DNA of 64,000 bases, taken from NCBI RefSeq assembly GCF_900187505.1, contig NZ_FYDL01000002.1:373004-437003 (forward strand), given 5' to 3'. Source of the DNA: Pseudomonas sp. Irchel s3h17. Lineage in GTDB: Bacteria; Pseudomonadota; Gammaproteobacteria; Pseudomonadales; Pseudomonadaceae. The notes under the pieces were generated by a model, which saw nothing but the letters and a program-made list of their open reading frames with translations, searched no databases and was not told the origin of the DNA. Every line of letters begins with the position of its first letter. Position 1 is the first letter of the stretch. Both the position numbers and the translations under genes were made by a program. This document shows, piece by piece, positions 1 to 10,589 of the stretch.

Positions 1-147
1 ATAGAGGTTTTCCAGCGCAGCGTACTGGGGTGTCAGACCACACTTGGAGGCGACGTTGACCACCAGCACGACGTGCCCTTTGAAGGGCGCCAGAGGCAAC
101 GCCTGGCCATCCAACGCTTTTAATGTAAGGTCGTGAAAAGCACTCAT
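1..147 (-). CDS. Glutathione peroxidase (N-terminal part; gene runs off the window)
   Basis: The 49 visible residues start MSAFHDLTLKALDG and contain the family active-site segment NVASKCGLTPQY, with cysteine where animal enzymes have selenocysteine. The family reduces hydroperoxides with thioredoxin or glutathione. The rest of the gene, including the Gln and Trp of the catalytic tetrad, lies beyond base 1. It is followed upstream by slyD in the same direction, as I recall for PA0838-PA0837 in P. aeruginosa. Family assignment is firm; the electron donor cannot be told from this fragment. Confidence 0.9.
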   Translation of the reverse strand, partial: MSAFHDLTLKALDGQALPLAPFKGHVVLVVNVASKCGLTPQYAALENLY

Positions 148-229
148 GACGTACTCCAGATATCCCGTGTTTTTCTCGAAACAGCCCAGCGACCGCGCAA
201 ACACCGATGACCGGAAACGGCCACCGACT

Positions 230-250
230 AAAAAGGCGCCCTCGGGCGCC
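230..250 (-). terminator. Rho-independent terminator of slyD
   Basis: Read on the minus strand, a GGCGCCC/GGGCGCC hairpin directly precedes a run of five T residues, 30-50 nt past the slyD stop codon. Confidence 0.85.
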
Positions 251-279
251 TCTCCAGTTATCTGAGCTTAGCGCAGAAA

Positions 280-765
280 TCAGTGGTGATGACCACCTTC
301 GCCATGGATGTGACCATGGGCGATTTCTTCCTGGCTGGCGTCACGGATGTCGATGATCTTGACCTGGAAGTTCAGGCGCTGGCCGGCCAACGGGTGGTTG
401 CCGTCAACGGTCACGTCGTCGCCGTCCAGATCGCGGATGGTGACGATCTGCATTTGGCCGTCTGGCGCGGAAGCGTGGAACTGCATGCCCACTTCCAGCT
501 CATCAACGCCTTCGAACATGCTGCGGCTCAGAGTGCTGACCAGTTCGGCCGCGTATTCGCCGTAGGCGTCTTCCGGTTCTACGGCGACAGTCAGTTCGTC
601 ACCGACCGCTTTGCCTTCCAGGGCTTTTTCCAGGCCTGGAATGATGTTGCCTGCGCCTTGCAGGTAGACCAGCGGCGCGCCGCCGGCGGAGCTGTCGATG
701 ACCTCACCAGCGTCGTTGGTCAGGGTATAGTCGATGGAGACAGCCTTATTGGCGGCGATCAGCAT
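280..765 (-). CDS. slyD: FKBP-type peptidyl-prolyl isomerase SlyD
   Basis: The 161-residue protein starts MLIAANKAVSIDYTL. It has the split FKBP domain (residues about 5-70 and 125-150) with an inserted IF chaperone flap, including the typical GNIIPGLEKALEG stretch. The tail is histidine-rich (HGHIHGEGGHHH), which binds Ni2+ and other metals in SlyD. SlyD is a cytoplasmic folding helper and metallochaperone. A longer reading from 846 adds 27 residues of no known FKBP character, so I use the ATG at 765. It has its own terminator just downstream. Confidence 0.95.
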   Translation of the reverse strand: MLIAANKAVSIDYTLTNDAGEVIDSSAGGAPLVYLQGAGNIIPGLEKALEGKAVGDELTVAVEPEDAYGEYAAELVSTLSRSMFEGVDELEVGMQFHASAPDGQMQIVTIRDLDGDDVTVDGNHPLAGQRLNFQVKIIDIRDASQEEIAHGHIHGEGGHHH

Positions 766-1072
766 GGGGCGAGACCTTTTGCATAAGAATAAAGAATGGG
801 TAAGTTTAGCGAAGCAAACGCCCGAAAGCGAACGGAACCCGGACAAACGGCCCGCTTCGAATGCATCGACGATTACCGGTTTCCATCAGGACGAGGACGG
901 ACACTGGGTGGCCGAGCTGTCCTGTGGGCACACCCAGCACTTGCGCCATCAACCCCCCTGGCAAACCAGGGCCTGGGTGCTCGACCCCGCGCAACGTATT
1001 GAAAAAATAGGTCAGCCCTTTGACTGCGGTTGGTGCGCTCAAGGCCCGGTTAGCGATAACCTTGGCGTTTGA
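764..1072 (+). CDS. DUF3565 domain protein
   Basis: The C-terminal 65 residues match the DUF3565 family, with ITGFHQDEDGHWVAELSCGH followed by a Trp/Pro-rich stretch and a closing CGWC motif. Several His and Cys residues suggest a small metal-binding protein, but the function is unknown. The N-terminus is uncertain: ATG at 764 overlaps the slyD start codon on the other strand, and TTG at 779 is an alternative. The conserved domain begins only near residue 37. It sits between slyD and pta, where P. aeruginosa, as I recall, has ackA. Confidence 0.7.
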   Translation: MGRDLLHKNKEWVSLAKQTPESERNPDKRPASNASTITGFHQDEDGHWVAELSCGHTQHLRHQPPWQTRAWVLDPAQRIEKIGQPFDCGWCAQGPVSDNLGV

Positions 1073-1131
1073 TTCAGGCAGATCGTCAGGCTTGGATGAT
1101 CGCCATTGCCATGCACCTTTAGAGAATCCGC

Positions 1132-3231
1132 ATGCAAACTTTTTTTGTCGCACCCACCGATTTCGGTGTGGGCCTGACCTCCATCAGCCTCGGGCTGGTG
1201 CGCACCCTTGAGCGAGCAGGGCTGAAAGTCGGCTTCTTCAAGCCGATTGCCCAGCCCCACCCCGGCGACACCGGACCGGAACGCTCCACCGAACTGGTAG
1301 CCCGCACCCACGGCCTCAAGCCACCCCAGCCGCTGGGCCTGGCCCATGTCGAGCGGATGCTCGGCGACGGTCAGCTCGATGAGCTGCTGGAAGAAATCAT
1401 CACCCTGTACCAGCAGGCCGCTGTCGGCAAGGACGTCCTGATCGTCGAGGGCATGGTACCGACCCGCAGCGCCAGCTATGCCGCACGGGTCAACCTGCAT
1501 TTGGCCAAGAGCCTGGATGCCGAGGTGATCCTGGTGTCGGCGCCGGAAAACGAAGTGCTTACCGAGCTGTCCGGCCGGGTCGAGTTGCAGGCGCAATTGT
1601 TCGGTGGCCCGAAAGACCCGAAAGTCCTGGGCGTGATCCTCAACAAGGTCAAAACCGACGAAAGCATGGAGGCCTTCGCCGCGCGCCTGAAGGAGCACTC
1701 GCCGTTGTTGCGCAGTGGCGATTTCCGCTTGCTCGGCTGCATTCCATTCCAGCCGGAGCTCAACGCGCCACGTACCCGCGACGTCGCCGACCTGATGGGT
1801 GCCCAGGTGCTCAACGCCGGTGACTACGAAACCCGGCGCATGAACAAGATCATCATTTGCGCGCGCACCATGCGCAATACGGTGGAGCTGCTCAAGCCCG
1901 GCGTACTGGTGGTGACGCCCGGCGACCGTGACGACATCATCCTGGCCGTCAGCCTGGCCGCCATCAACGGCGTACCGTTGGCCGGCTTGCTGCTGACCAG
2001 CGACACCCTGCCCGATCCACGGATCATGGACCTGTGCCGCGGCGCCTTGCAGGCAGGCTTGCCCGTACTGTCGGTAAGCACCGGCTCCTACGACACCGCC
2101 AACCAGTTGAACGGCCTGAACAAGGAAATCCCGATCGACGACCGCGAGCGGGCGGAAATCATCACCGATTTCGTCGCCAGCCACCTGGACGCCGACTGGC
2201 TGCACCAACGCTGTGGCACCCCACGGGAAATGCGCCTGTCGCCCGCGGTGTTCCGCTATCAATTGATCCAGCGCGCCCAGGCCGCCAACAAGCGCATCGT
2301 CCTGCCCGAAGGCAGCGAGCCGTTGACCGTGCAGGCGGCAGCCATTTGCCAGGCGCGCGGTATCGCTCGCTGCGTCTTGCTGGCCAAGCCTGAAGATGTA
2401 CAGGCCGTCGCCCGTGCCCAGGGCATCGAGCTGCCTGAAGGCCTGGAGATTCTCGATCCGGACCTGATCCGCCAGCGCTACGTCGAGCCGATGGTCGCAC
2501 TGCGCAAGACCAAGAGCCTCAACGCGCCCATGGCCGAGCAGCAACTGGAAGACACCGTGGTGATCGGCACCATGATGCTGGCGCTCGATGAAGTCGACGG
2601 GCTGGTGTCCGGAGTCATTCACTCCACCGCCAATACCATTCGCCCGGCCCTGCAGCTGATTAAAACGGCGCCGGGCTGCACCCTGGTGTCGTCGGTGTTT
2701 TTCATGCTGTTCCCGGAAGAAGTACTGGTCTACGGCGACTGCATCATGAACCCCCATCCGAGCGCCAGCGAACTGGCCGAGATTGCCCTGCAAAGCGCCG
2801 ACTCCGCCGCCGCCTTCGGCATCACGCCGCGGGTGGCCATGCTCAGCTATTCCAGCGGTGAGTCGGCCAGCGGCGAAGAGGTGGAAAAAGTCCGTGAAGC
2901 CACCTTGCTGGCCCATGAAGCACAGAACTCGCTGTTGATCGACGGCCCCCTGCAATACGACGCTGCGGCCAACGAAACAGTGGCGCGGCAATTGGCGCCG
3001 AACAGCCAGGTGGCAGGCCGGGCAACGGTGTTCATTTTCCCGGACCTGAACACCGGCAACACCACCCACAAAGCCGTGCAACGCAGCGCCGACTGCGTCA
3101 GCCTCGGCCCCATGCTGCAAGGCCTGCGCAAACCGGTGAATGACTTGCCGCGCGGCGCCCAGGTCGACGATATCGTCTACACCATCGCCTTGACGGCGAT
3201 TCAAGCCGCCAACCGACCTATGGATCTTTGA
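1132..3231 (+). CDS. pta: Phosphate acetyltransferase (long form)
   Basis: This 699-residue protein has the long proteobacterial Pta architecture: an N-terminal P-loop-like domain starting MQTFFVAPTDFGVGLTS, a DRTGG regulatory domain (about 215-330) and a C-terminal PTA/PTB catalytic domain (about 375-699) with RIVLPEGSEPLT and the late segment RATVFIFPDLNTGN. It interconverts acetyl-CoA and acetyl phosphate. The stop codon abuts the ATG of the acyltransferase, so the two are translationally linked. No acetate kinase gene lies beside it in this window. Confidence 0.97.
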   Translation: MQTFFVAPTDFGVGLTSISLGLVRTLERAGLKVGFFKPIAQPHPGDTGPERSTELVARTHGLKPPQPLGLAHVERMLGDGQLDELLEEIITLYQQAAVGKDVLIVEGMVPTRSASYAARVNLHLAKSLDAEVILVSAPENEVLTELSGRVELQAQLFGGPKDPKVLGVILNKVKTDESMEAFAARLKEHSPLLRSGDFRLLGCIPFQPELNAPRTRDVADLMGAQVLNAGDYETRRMNKIIICARTMRNTVELLKPGVLVVTPGDRDDIILAVSLAAINGVPLAGLLLTSDTLPDPRIMDLCRGALQAGLPVLSVSTGSYDTANQLNGLNKEIPIDDRERAEIITDFVASHLDADWLHQRCGTPREMRLSPAVFRYQLIQRAQAANKRIVLPEGSEPLTVQAAAICQARGIARCVLLAKPEDVQAVARAQGIELPEGLEILDPDLIRQRYVEPMVALRKTKSLNAPMAEQQLEDTVVIGTMMLALDEVDGLVSGVIHSTANTIRPALQLIKTAPGCTLVSSVFFMLFPEEVLVYGDCIMNPHPSASELAEIALQSADSAAAFGITPRVAMLSYSSGESASGEEVEKVREATLLAHEAQNSLLIDGPLQYDAAANETVARQLAPNSQVAGRATVFIFPDLNTGNTTHKAVQRSADCVSLGPMLQGLRKPVNDLPRGAQVDDIVYTIALTAIQAANRPMDL

Positions 3232-4134
3232 ATGCTGGATTTTCTACCCGCTGCCGTACGGGGCGTGATCGCCTCGTTGCTACTGGCGCTGAACACCCTG
3301 TTGTTGTGCTCGTTCCTGTTCTGCGTCGCGCTCTTCAAGGTGTTGCCATTCGCCCTCACCCAACGCTTCAGTCACTGGCTGATGAACCATACCCACGAGG
3401 CCTGGATCAGCAACAACAAAGCCTGGATGAACCTGATCGGCCGTACCCGCTGGCATCTCAGCGGCCTTGAGGGCCTGGACTATCAGCACTCCTACCTGGT
3501 CACCAGCAACCACCAGAGCTGGGTCGACATCCTGGTGCTGCAGTACGTGCTCAACCGCCGTATTCGCCCGCTGAAATTCTTCCTCAAGCAGGAACTGATC
3601 TGGGTACCCGTGATTGGGGTGGCCTGGTGGGCACTGGACTTCCCGTTCATGAAGCGTTATTCCAAGGCTTACCTGGACAAGCACCCGGAGAAGAAAGGCA
3701 AGGACCTGGAAACCACCCGCAAGACCTGCGCGAAATTTCGCAACAACCCGGTGGGCATCTTCAACTTCGCCGAAGGCACGCGCTTTACCCCGGGCAAGCA
3801 TGCACAGCAGCAGTCACCGTTTCGCCACCTGCTCAAGCCAAAGGCCGGCGGCATCGCGTTTGTGCTGGACGCCATGGGCGAACAACTGGAGTCCATCGTC
3901 AACGTGACCATTCACTACCCGGCCGGCCGTCCTGGCTTCTGGGACCTGTTATGCGGCAACGTGAAAGACGTGGTGGTGCACTTTCAGGAACTGCAGATCC
4001 CGGCGTCATTCATCGGCAAGAACTACGAGCAGGATGGCGAGTACCGCCTGCAGTTCCAGGGTTGGATCAACCAGTTGTGGCAGGACAAGGACGCGTTGCT
4101 TGAGCAGATGCACCGCGAGTACCCCGCGAAGTAA
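3232..4134 (+). CDS. Lysophospholipid acyltransferase family protein (YihG-like)
   Basis: The 300-residue protein has two hydrophobic N-terminal segments. It carries the PlsC acyltransferase motif NHQSWVD (NHX4D type, around residue 92) and the second motif FAEGTRFT. These residues transfer an acyl chain to lysophosphatidic acid or a related acceptor at the inner membrane. The length and the K..LIWVPVIGVAWWALDFPFMKR stretch resemble the YihG branch rather than short PlsC. The start codon follows the pta stop directly. Exact substrate unknown. Confidence 0.88.
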   Translation: MLDFLPAAVRGVIASLLLALNTLLLCSFLFCVALFKVLPFALTQRFSHWLMNHTHEAWISNNKAWMNLIGRTRWHLSGLEGLDYQHSYLVTSNHQSWVDILVLQYVLNRRIRPLKFFLKQELIWVPVIGVAWWALDFPFMKRYSKAYLDKHPEKKGKDLETTRKTCAKFRNNPVGIFNFAEGTRFTPGKHAQQQSPFRHLLKPKAGGIAFVLDAMGEQLESIVNVTIHYPAGRPGFWDLLCGNVKDVVVHFQELQIPASFIGKNYEQDGEYRLQFQGWINQLWQDKDALLEQMHREYPAK

Positions 4135-4189
4135 ACAGGCGCCTGTACCGGCCTCTTCGCTTGCCCGTGAATGCGTCCGTCCAGACATC

Positions 4190-4226
4190 AAAAAGCCCGC
4201 AGTCGATCACTCGCCTGCGGGCTTTT
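4190..4226. terminator. Bidirectional terminator between the acyltransferase and cysNC
   Basis: AAAAGCCCGCAG, a 11-nt loop and CTGCGGGCTTTT form a stem flanked by A and T runs. It can terminate both the plus-strand pta operon and the minus-strand cysD-cysNC operon. Confidence 0.85.
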
Positions 4227-4266
4227 ACTTGCCGCTTGAAGCTGAAAGCTTATCGCTGCTCCTGCC

Positions 4267-6165
4267 TCAGATCGCGCCACGCTCGCGCAGCAGGTCCAGC
4301 ACTTGCTTGACGCTTTCTTCCAGCGACAGCGACTGGGTGTCGACCACGAGGTCGGCGTCCAGCGGCACGTCATACGGGAAAGAGTCGCCCGGAATGTTGT
4401 CGCCAGCGGCGGCATACAGGCCTTGCGGATCGCGTTCGGCACAAACGATCGGCGAAGCCTGTACATACACCGTCAGTAAACGATCACTGCCGATCAATGC
4501 CTTGGCCTGCTCGCGCCCTTCAGCATCGGGTGCAACGAACGCAGCCAGGGTCAGCAAGCCGGCTTCGTTGAACTGGCGCGCGACGTGAGCCGCACGACGC
4601 CAGTTCTCGGTACGCCCGACGCGGTCCAGTGACAGGCCTTTGTTCAAATCATGACGCAGGTTCTGGCCATCGAGCACAAACACCGCGCGCCCCATGTCGA
4701 ACAGCTTGCGTTCAACCGCATAGGCCAGGGTGCTTTTACCTGCACCCGACAAGCCGCTGAACAGAACGGTGGCCGGTTGCTGGCCGAAACGCTGGGCGCG
4801 CTCTTCGGTCGCGACATGAGCCAACTTGCCATGGTGCGTGCTACTGCCGTGAGCCAGAGGCTGGGCGACGATCATGCCGGCGCCCACCGTACCATTGGTC
4901 AAGCGGTCGATGATGATGAACGCACCGGTCGTGCGGTTGCTCTCGTAACCGTCGAGGGCAATCGGCGCGTCGAGCGCGATCTTGACCTTGCCGATTTCGT
5001 TCAGTTGCAACGCGCTGGCCGGGCCTTCTTCCAGGGTGTTCACATCGACCTTGTTGACGATGCTGGCAATGGAACCTGGCACATAACTGGTGGCGCGCTT
5101 GATGTCGTACTTCTTGCCCGGCAGCATCGGCTCTTCAGCCATCCACACCAGCATCGCTTCGAAGTGGTCGGTGACCGGAGGCACACTGTCGGCATGCACC
5201 AACAGGTCACCACGGGAGATATCGATCTCGTCTTCCATGGTCAGGGTGACGGCCTGACCGGGACCGGCGTGCTCCAGTTCACCGTCGAAGGTGACGATGG
5301 ATTTCACGCGGCTGCTCTTGCCCGAAGGTAGCACCACGACTTCGTCGCCCTTCTTGACGATGCCGCTGGCCAGGGTGCCGGCAAAACCACGGAAGTTCAG
5401 GTTCGGACGGTTGACGTACTGCACCGGGAAACGCAGGTCGGTGAAGTTACGATCACCCGCCACTTCCACGGTCTCGAGGATCTCCATCAGCGACTGGCCG
5501 GTGTACCACGGCGAGCGCTCGGACTTGTTCACCACGTTGTCGCCCTTGAGGGCCGACATCGGCACGAAGTGCATGGTGGCGGGCTTCATCTTCAGGCCTT
5601 CGGCAAACGCCAGGTAATCGGCCTTGATCGACTCGAACACACCCTGGTCGAAGTCCTTGAGGTCCATCTTGTTGATGGCCACGACGATGTGCTTGATGCC
5701 CAGCAGGGAGGCGATGAAGCTGTGGCGACGGGTCTGGGTCTGCACGCCATAACGGGCATCGACCAGGATGATCGCCAGGTCACAGGTGGAGGCACCGGTC
5801 GCCATGTTGCGGGTGTACTGCTCATGGCCGGGGGTGTCGGCGATGATGAATTTGCGCTTGGCGGTGGAGAAATAGCGGTAGGCAACATCGATGGTGATGC
5901 CTTGCTCACGCTCGGCCTGCAGGCCGTCGACCAGCAATGCCAGGTCGATATCGTCGCCCGTGGTGCCGACTTTTTTCGAGTCGCGGGTAATGGCTTCCAG
6001 ATGGTCTTCGTAGATCATCTTGGAGTCGTGCAGCAGGCGCCCGATCAGGGTGCTCTTGCCGTCGTCGACGTTACCGCAGGTCAGAAAGCGCAGCAGCTCT
6101 TTGCGTTCGTGCTGGCCCAGGTAGGCGAGGATGTCCTCGCTGATCAAATCAGATTGGTGAGACAT
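4267..6165 (-). CDS. cysNC: Fused sulfate adenylyltransferase subunit 1 / APS kinase (CysNC)
   Basis: The 632-residue protein has an EF-Tu-like GTPase domain with P-loop GNVDDGKST (31-39), DTPGH (110-114) and NKMD (165-168). The final third is an adenylylsulfate kinase with its own P-loop GLSGAGKST and a [13 protein letters not shown] motif. With CysD it makes adenylylsulfate from sulfate and ATP, driven by GTP hydrolysis. The kinase part then makes PAPS. The fusion is usual in pseudomonads. It lies 9 nt after cysD. Confidence 0.97.
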   Translation of the reverse strand: MSHQSDLISEDILAYLGQHERKELLRFLTCGNVDDGKSTLIGRLLHDSKMIYEDHLEAITRDSKKVGTTGDDIDLALLVDGLQAEREQGITIDVAYRYFSTAKRKFIIADTPGHEQYTRNMATGASTCDLAIILVDARYGVQTQTRRHSFIASLLGIKHIVVAINKMDLKDFDQGVFESIKADYLAFAEGLKMKPATMHFVPMSALKGDNVVNKSERSPWYTGQSLMEILETVEVAGDRNFTDLRFPVQYVNRPNLNFRGFAGTLASGIVKKGDEVVVLPSGKSSRVKSIVTFDGELEHAGPGQAVTLTMEDEIDISRGDLLVHADSVPPVTDHFEAMLVWMAEEPMLPGKKYDIKRATSYVPGSIASIVNKVDVNTLEEGPASALQLNEIGKVKIALDAPIALDGYESNRTTGAFIIIDRLTNGTVGAGMIVAQPLAHGSSTHHGKLAHVATEERAQRFGQQPATVLFSGLSGAGKSTLAYAVERKLFDMGRAVFVLDGQNLRHDLNKGLSLDRVGRTENWRRAAHVARQFNEAGLLTLAAFVAPDAEGREQAKALIGSDRLLTVYVQASPIVCAERDPQGLYAAAGDNIPGDSFPYDVPLDADLVVDTQSLSLEESVKQVLDLLRERGAI

Positions 6166-6174
6166 GACAACCCC

Positions 6175-7092
6175 TTAGAAATAACCCTGACGTTTTTTGT
6201 CTTCCATGGAGCCGGCGCCATCGTGATCGATGACCCGGCCCTGGCGCTCGGAAGTTCGCGTCAGGAGCATTTCCTGAATGATGTCCGTGAGGCTTTCGGC
6301 CTCGGACTCCACCGCACCCGTCAACGGGTAGCAACCAAGGGTACGGAAACGGACTTTTTTCTTGACGATGCGGGCTTTGTCTTCGTCGCTCAGGTGCTCG
6401 AGGATGCGCTCGTCGTCGATCATGATCAGCGTACCGTTCTTCTCGATGACGTTACGCTCGGCGGCGAAGTACAGCGGGACGATCGGGATGCCTTCCAGGT
6501 AGATGTACTGCCAGATGTCCAGCTCGGTCCAGTTCGACAGTGGGAAGACGCGGATCGACTCGCCTTTGTTGACCTTGCCGTTGTAGACGTTCCAGAGTTC
6601 CGGACGCTGGTTTTTCGGGTCCCAGCGGTGCTTGCTGTCGCGGAACGAGTACACGCGTTCTTTGGCGCGGGATTTCTCTTCATCGCGACGGGCGCCGCCG
6701 AAGGCTGCATCAAAACCATACTTGTCCAGGGCCTGCTTCAGGCCTTCGGTCTTCATGATATCGGTGTGCTTGGCACTGCCATGGGTGAAGGGGTTGATGC
6801 CTTGCGCCACGCCTTGCGGGTTGACGTGGGTAATCAGGTCCAGGCCCAGCTCTTCGACCATCTTGTCGCGGAAGCTGTACATCTCCTGGAACTTCCATTG
6901 GGTGTCGACGTGCATCACCGGAAACGGCAGCTTGCCCGGGAAGAATGCCTTGCGTGCCAGGTGCAGCATCACGGCAGAGTCTTTACCGATGGAGTACAGC
7001 ATCACCGGGTTGTCGAACTCGGCGGCCACCTCGCGGATGATGTGGATGCTTTCCGCCTCCAGCTGTTTCAGATGCGTCAGTTTGTCGACCAT
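6175..7092 (-). CDS. cysD: Sulfate adenylyltransferase subunit 2
   Basis: The 305-residue cytoplasmic protein has the PP-loop ATP-pyrophosphatase signature [11 protein letters not shown] (around residue 35) and the family segments HVDTQWKF and [11 protein letters not shown]. It is the catalytic, nucleotidyl-transferring partner of CysN in assimilatory sulfate activation. First gene of the cysD-cysNC operon. The region about 100 nt upstream holds a perfect palindrome that may bear on its control. Confidence 0.97.
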   Translation of the reverse strand: MVDKLTHLKQLEAESIHIIREVAAEFDNPVMLYSIGKDSAVMLHLARKAFFPGKLPFPVMHVDTQWKFQEMYSFRDKMVEELGLDLITHVNPQGVAQGINPFTHGSAKHTDIMKTEGLKQALDKYGFDAAFGGARRDEEKSRAKERVYSFRDSKHRWDPKNQRPELWNVYNGKVNKGESIRVFPLSNWTELDIWQYIYLEGIPIVPLYFAAERNVIEKNGTLIMIDDERILEHLSDEDKARIVKKKVRFRTLGCYPLTGAVESEAESLTDIIQEMLLTRTSERQGRVIDHDGAGSMEDKKRQGYF

Positions 7093-7195
7093 GGCTACTC
7101 ACGAAAGCTTTCTTATGAACGGCCAGCGGGCCGTGTTCGAGCGAGGATCCTAGCACAGCGTCATCGTCTAATCAGGACGCCAACTAGATCGAAAG

Positions 7196-7211
7196 GGTAT
7201 ATGAATATACC
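7196..7211. promoter_or_regulatory. Perfect palindrome in the cysD promoter region
   Basis: GGTATATGAATATACC has perfect 7-bp arms around GA, centred about 110 nt upstream of the cysD ATG. On the minus strand it includes TATATT, which could serve as a -10 element. It may be an operator for a sulfur regulator or simply overlap the promoter; I cannot identify the protein that binds it. Confidence 0.45.
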
Positions 7212-7232
7212 TGCGCGTTCGGGCGCCGCGGT

Positions 7233-7326
7233 CCTTGTGGGAGCGGGCTTGCTCGCGAAGAACGATGACGCGTTTTTCCTGTTAAACCGCCGTGCCTGCT
7301 TCGCGAGCAAGCCCGCTCCCACAAGG
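7233..7326. repeat. Paired REP element (REPIN-like), class with CGCGAGCAAGCC core
   Basis: Two 28-nt arms, 7233-7260 and 7299-7326, are exact inverted copies of each other, separated by 38 nt. Each contains TGGGAGCGGGCTTGCTCGCG and its own short internal palindrome. This is the common Pseudomonas extragenic REP sequence arranged as an inverted pair. It lies between cysD and the end of the Nif3-family gene. Confidence 0.85.
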
Positions 7327-7329
7327 AAA

Positions 7330-8088
7330 TCAGATCGGGTTGGGACAGTCGATGAAGATGTGCTCCAGGGCAAACCGTCGTGCCAGATAATCCCCCAGCG
7401 CCTGTACACCGTAACGCTCGGTGGCGTGGTGACCGGCCGCGATAAAGCTGATGCCATTCTCGCGGGCGCTGTGGAAGGTTTGCTCGGACGCCTCGCCACT
7501 CAGGTACAAATCGACGCCGGCTTGCACCGCCTGGTCGATGTAACCCTGGCCACCACCGGTGCACCAGCCCACCCGCCGAATCATCTCGCGGCCCTCGATC
7601 AGCAAGGGTTCACGACCCATGACGTCCCGCACATGACGGGCGAAGTCCCGCGCGGTCATGGGCTCGGCCAGCGAGCCCACCAACCCGACCACCTTGAGGT
7701 TGTCCGGGTCCAGCGGACCTTCCACGGTGATCTCCAGTTGACGAGCCAGTTGCACGTTGTTGCCCACATCCGGGTGCAAATCCAGCGGCAGGTGATAGGC
7801 CAACAGGCTGATATCGTGCTTGAGCAGGGTCTTGAGCCGGCGCTGCTTCATGCCGGTGATGCAGGGGTTCTCGCCCTTCCAGAAATAACCGTGGTGGACC
7901 AGCACCAGGTCGGCCTGGGCTTCGACTGCGGCATCGAGCAAGGCCTGGCTGGCCGTGACGCCGCTGACGATGCGCATGACCTGCGGCCGACCTTCGACTT
8001 GCAGGCCGTTGGGGCAATAATCGGAAATCTTCGAACTGCTGAGGTAACGATCCGCTTCGTCTACCAGGGTGCTCAGGGCAACGGCCAT
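7330..8088 (-). CDS. Nif3-like dinuclear metal centre hexameric protein
   Basis: The 252-residue protein matches the NIF3/YbgI family: it starts MAVALSTLVDEADRYL, with SDYCPNGLQVEG near residue 25, the metal-binding VHHGYFWKGE (around 68) and the late SGEASEQTFHSARENGISFIAAGHHATERYG segment. The family forms toroidal hexamers with two metals per subunit. Proposed activities include GTP cyclohydrolase-like and peptide or nucleotide hydrolysis, but the role is unsettled. It diverges from algW. Confidence 0.92.
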   Translation of the reverse strand: MAVALSTLVDEADRYLSSSKISDYCPNGLQVEGRPQVMRIVSGVTASQALLDAAVEAQADLVLVHHGYFWKGENPCITGMKQRRLKTLLKHDISLLAYHLPLDLHPDVGNNVQLARQLEITVEGPLDPDNLKVVGLVGSLAEPMTARDFARHVRDVMGREPLLIEGREMIRRVGWCTGGGQGYIDQAVQAGVDLYLSGEASEQTFHSARENGISFIAAGHHATERYGVQALGDYLARRFALEHIFIDCPNPI

Positions 8089-8131
8089 AAAAGACTCCTA
8101 AATATCCCGTTCAGAGGCGCGCGCGGCCTCG

Positions 8132-8137
8132 TATAAT
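8132..8137 (+). promoter_or_regulatory. Likely -10 element of the algW promoter
   Basis: A perfect TATAAT lies 54 nt upstream of the algW start codon. No good -35 match is visible at 16-18 nt spacing. Confidence 0.45.
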
Positions 8138-8190
8138 GCGCAACATTATGGGCCGTGGTTGGCCCGTCGTAACCTCCCAGGATTTGTTCA

Positions 8191-9348
<1,158 letters not shown>

Positions 9349-9388
9349 GCGCTAGCCCGCCGGTTGTTCAGTTCGCTGACGTTGTACA

Positions 9389-9525
9389 CCTTGTGGCGAG
9401 GGAGCTTGCTCCCGCTCGACTGCGGAGCAGTCGTTAATCCGGCACCTGCGCCAATCGTTCGACGCGCAGTGGCTGATTAGGGGTTGCTTCGCGACCCAGC
9501 GGGAGCAAGCTCCCTCGCTACAAGG
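9389..9525. repeat. Paired REP element, class with GGAGCTTGCTCC core
   Basis: Arms at 9389-9416 and 9498-9525 are inverted copies of a GTGGCGAGGGAGCTTGCTCC-type REP with one mismatch, separated by about 80 nt. It lies between the convergent algW and hisC and fills most of that gap. Confidence 0.8.
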
Positions 9526-9534
9526 TCAGGTCAA

Positions 9535-10587
9535 TTACAGGTCGCCGAGCGCGTCGATCAACGCCTGGTTCTGCTCTGGCGTGCCGATGGTAATGCGCAG
9601 GAACTGGGCAATCCGCTCTTGCTTGAAGTGACGAACGATCACGCCCTGCTCGCGCAACTTCGCCGCCAGGCCAGCAGCATCGTGCCGAGGATGGCGGGCA
9701 AAAATGAAGTTTGCCGCCGACGGCAGCACGTCAAAGCCCTTCTCCTGTAGCTGCGCAACCACCTGCTCGCGACTGTCGATCACCCGTCGACAGGTCTTGT
9801 CGAAGTACTCGCGATCATCAAAGGCTGCGGCCGCGCCGACGATCGCCAGGCGATCCAGCGGATACGAGTTGAAGCTGTTCTTGATCCGCTCCAGCGCCTC
9901 GATCAGGTCCGGATGCCCCACCGCCAGGCCCACACGCAAACCCGCCAGCGAGCGTGATTTGGACAGGGTCTGGGTGACCAGCAGGTTCGGGTAGCGATCG
10001 ACCAGACTGATCGCGGTTTCACCGCCGAAGTCGACGTAGGCTTCATCGACCACAACCACCGAATCCGGGCTGGCCTTGAGGATCTGCTCCACGGCGTCCA
10101 GCGCCAGCAGACAACCGGTCGGTGCATTCGGGTTGGGGAAGATGATCCCGCCGTTCGGCTTGGCGTAGTCCGCCGGGTTGATCTGGAACTGCTCGTCCAA
10201 AGGCACCGCGTCGAACTTGATGCCGTACAACCCGCAGTAGACCGGGTAGAAGCTGTAGCTGATGTCCGGGAACAGCAGCGGCTGATCGTGTTGCAGCAAC
10301 CCGTGGAAGATGTGCGCCAGGACTTCATCGGAACCGTTGCCGAGGAATACCTGGTTGCCCTGCACGCCGTAGTACCTGGCCACGGCCTGCTTGAGCAGGT
10401 CGCTGTTGGGGTCCGGGTACAGGCGCAGCGTGTCGTTGAGCTCGGTCTGCATCGCCGCCAGTGCCTTGGGGGATGGACCGTAGGGGTTTTCGTTGGTGTT
10501 GAGCTTGACCAGTTTCGCCAGCTTCGGCTGTTCGCCCGGCACATAGGGCACCAGATCCTTGACGAACGAACTCCAGAATTTACTCAT
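9535..10587 (-). CDS. hisC: Histidinol-phosphate aminotransferase
   Basis: The 350-residue PLP-dependent fold-type I aminotransferase starts [20 protein letters not shown]. It has the HisC segments [24 protein letters not shown] and [16 protein letters not shown], the last holding the PLP lysine. It converts imidazole-acetol phosphate to histidinol phosphate. It is the third gene of hisG-hisD-hisC, 2 nt after hisD, so it is co-transcribed. Confidence 0.96.
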   Translation of the reverse strand: MSKFWSSFVKDLVPYVPGEQPKLAKLVKLNTNENPYGPSPKALAAMQTELNDTLRLYPDPNSDLLKQAVARYYGVQGNQVFLGNGSDEVLAHIFHGLLQHDQPLLFPDISYSFYPVYCGLYGIKFDAVPLDEQFQINPADYAKPNGGIIFPNPNAPTGCLLALDAVEQILKASPDSVVVVDEAYVDFGGETAISLVDRYPNLLVTQTLSKSRSLAGLRVGLAVGHPDLIEALERIKNSFNSYPLDRLAIVGAAAAFDDREYFDKTCRRVIDSREQVVAQLQEKGFDVLPSAANFIFARHPRHDAAGLAAKLREQGVIVRHFKQERIAQFLRITIGTPEQNQALIDALGDL

Positions 10588-10589
10588 GT

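Noticed and set aside
1039..3204. Open frame of 721 codons antisense to pta
   Set aside because: A shadow of pta with His/Gln/Gly-rich translation and no ribosome site or homology signal.
5569..8136. Open frame of 855 codons on the plus strand across cysNC, cysD and the Nif3 gene
   Set aside because: It spans three genuine genes on the other strand and a REP element, and shows no family motif.
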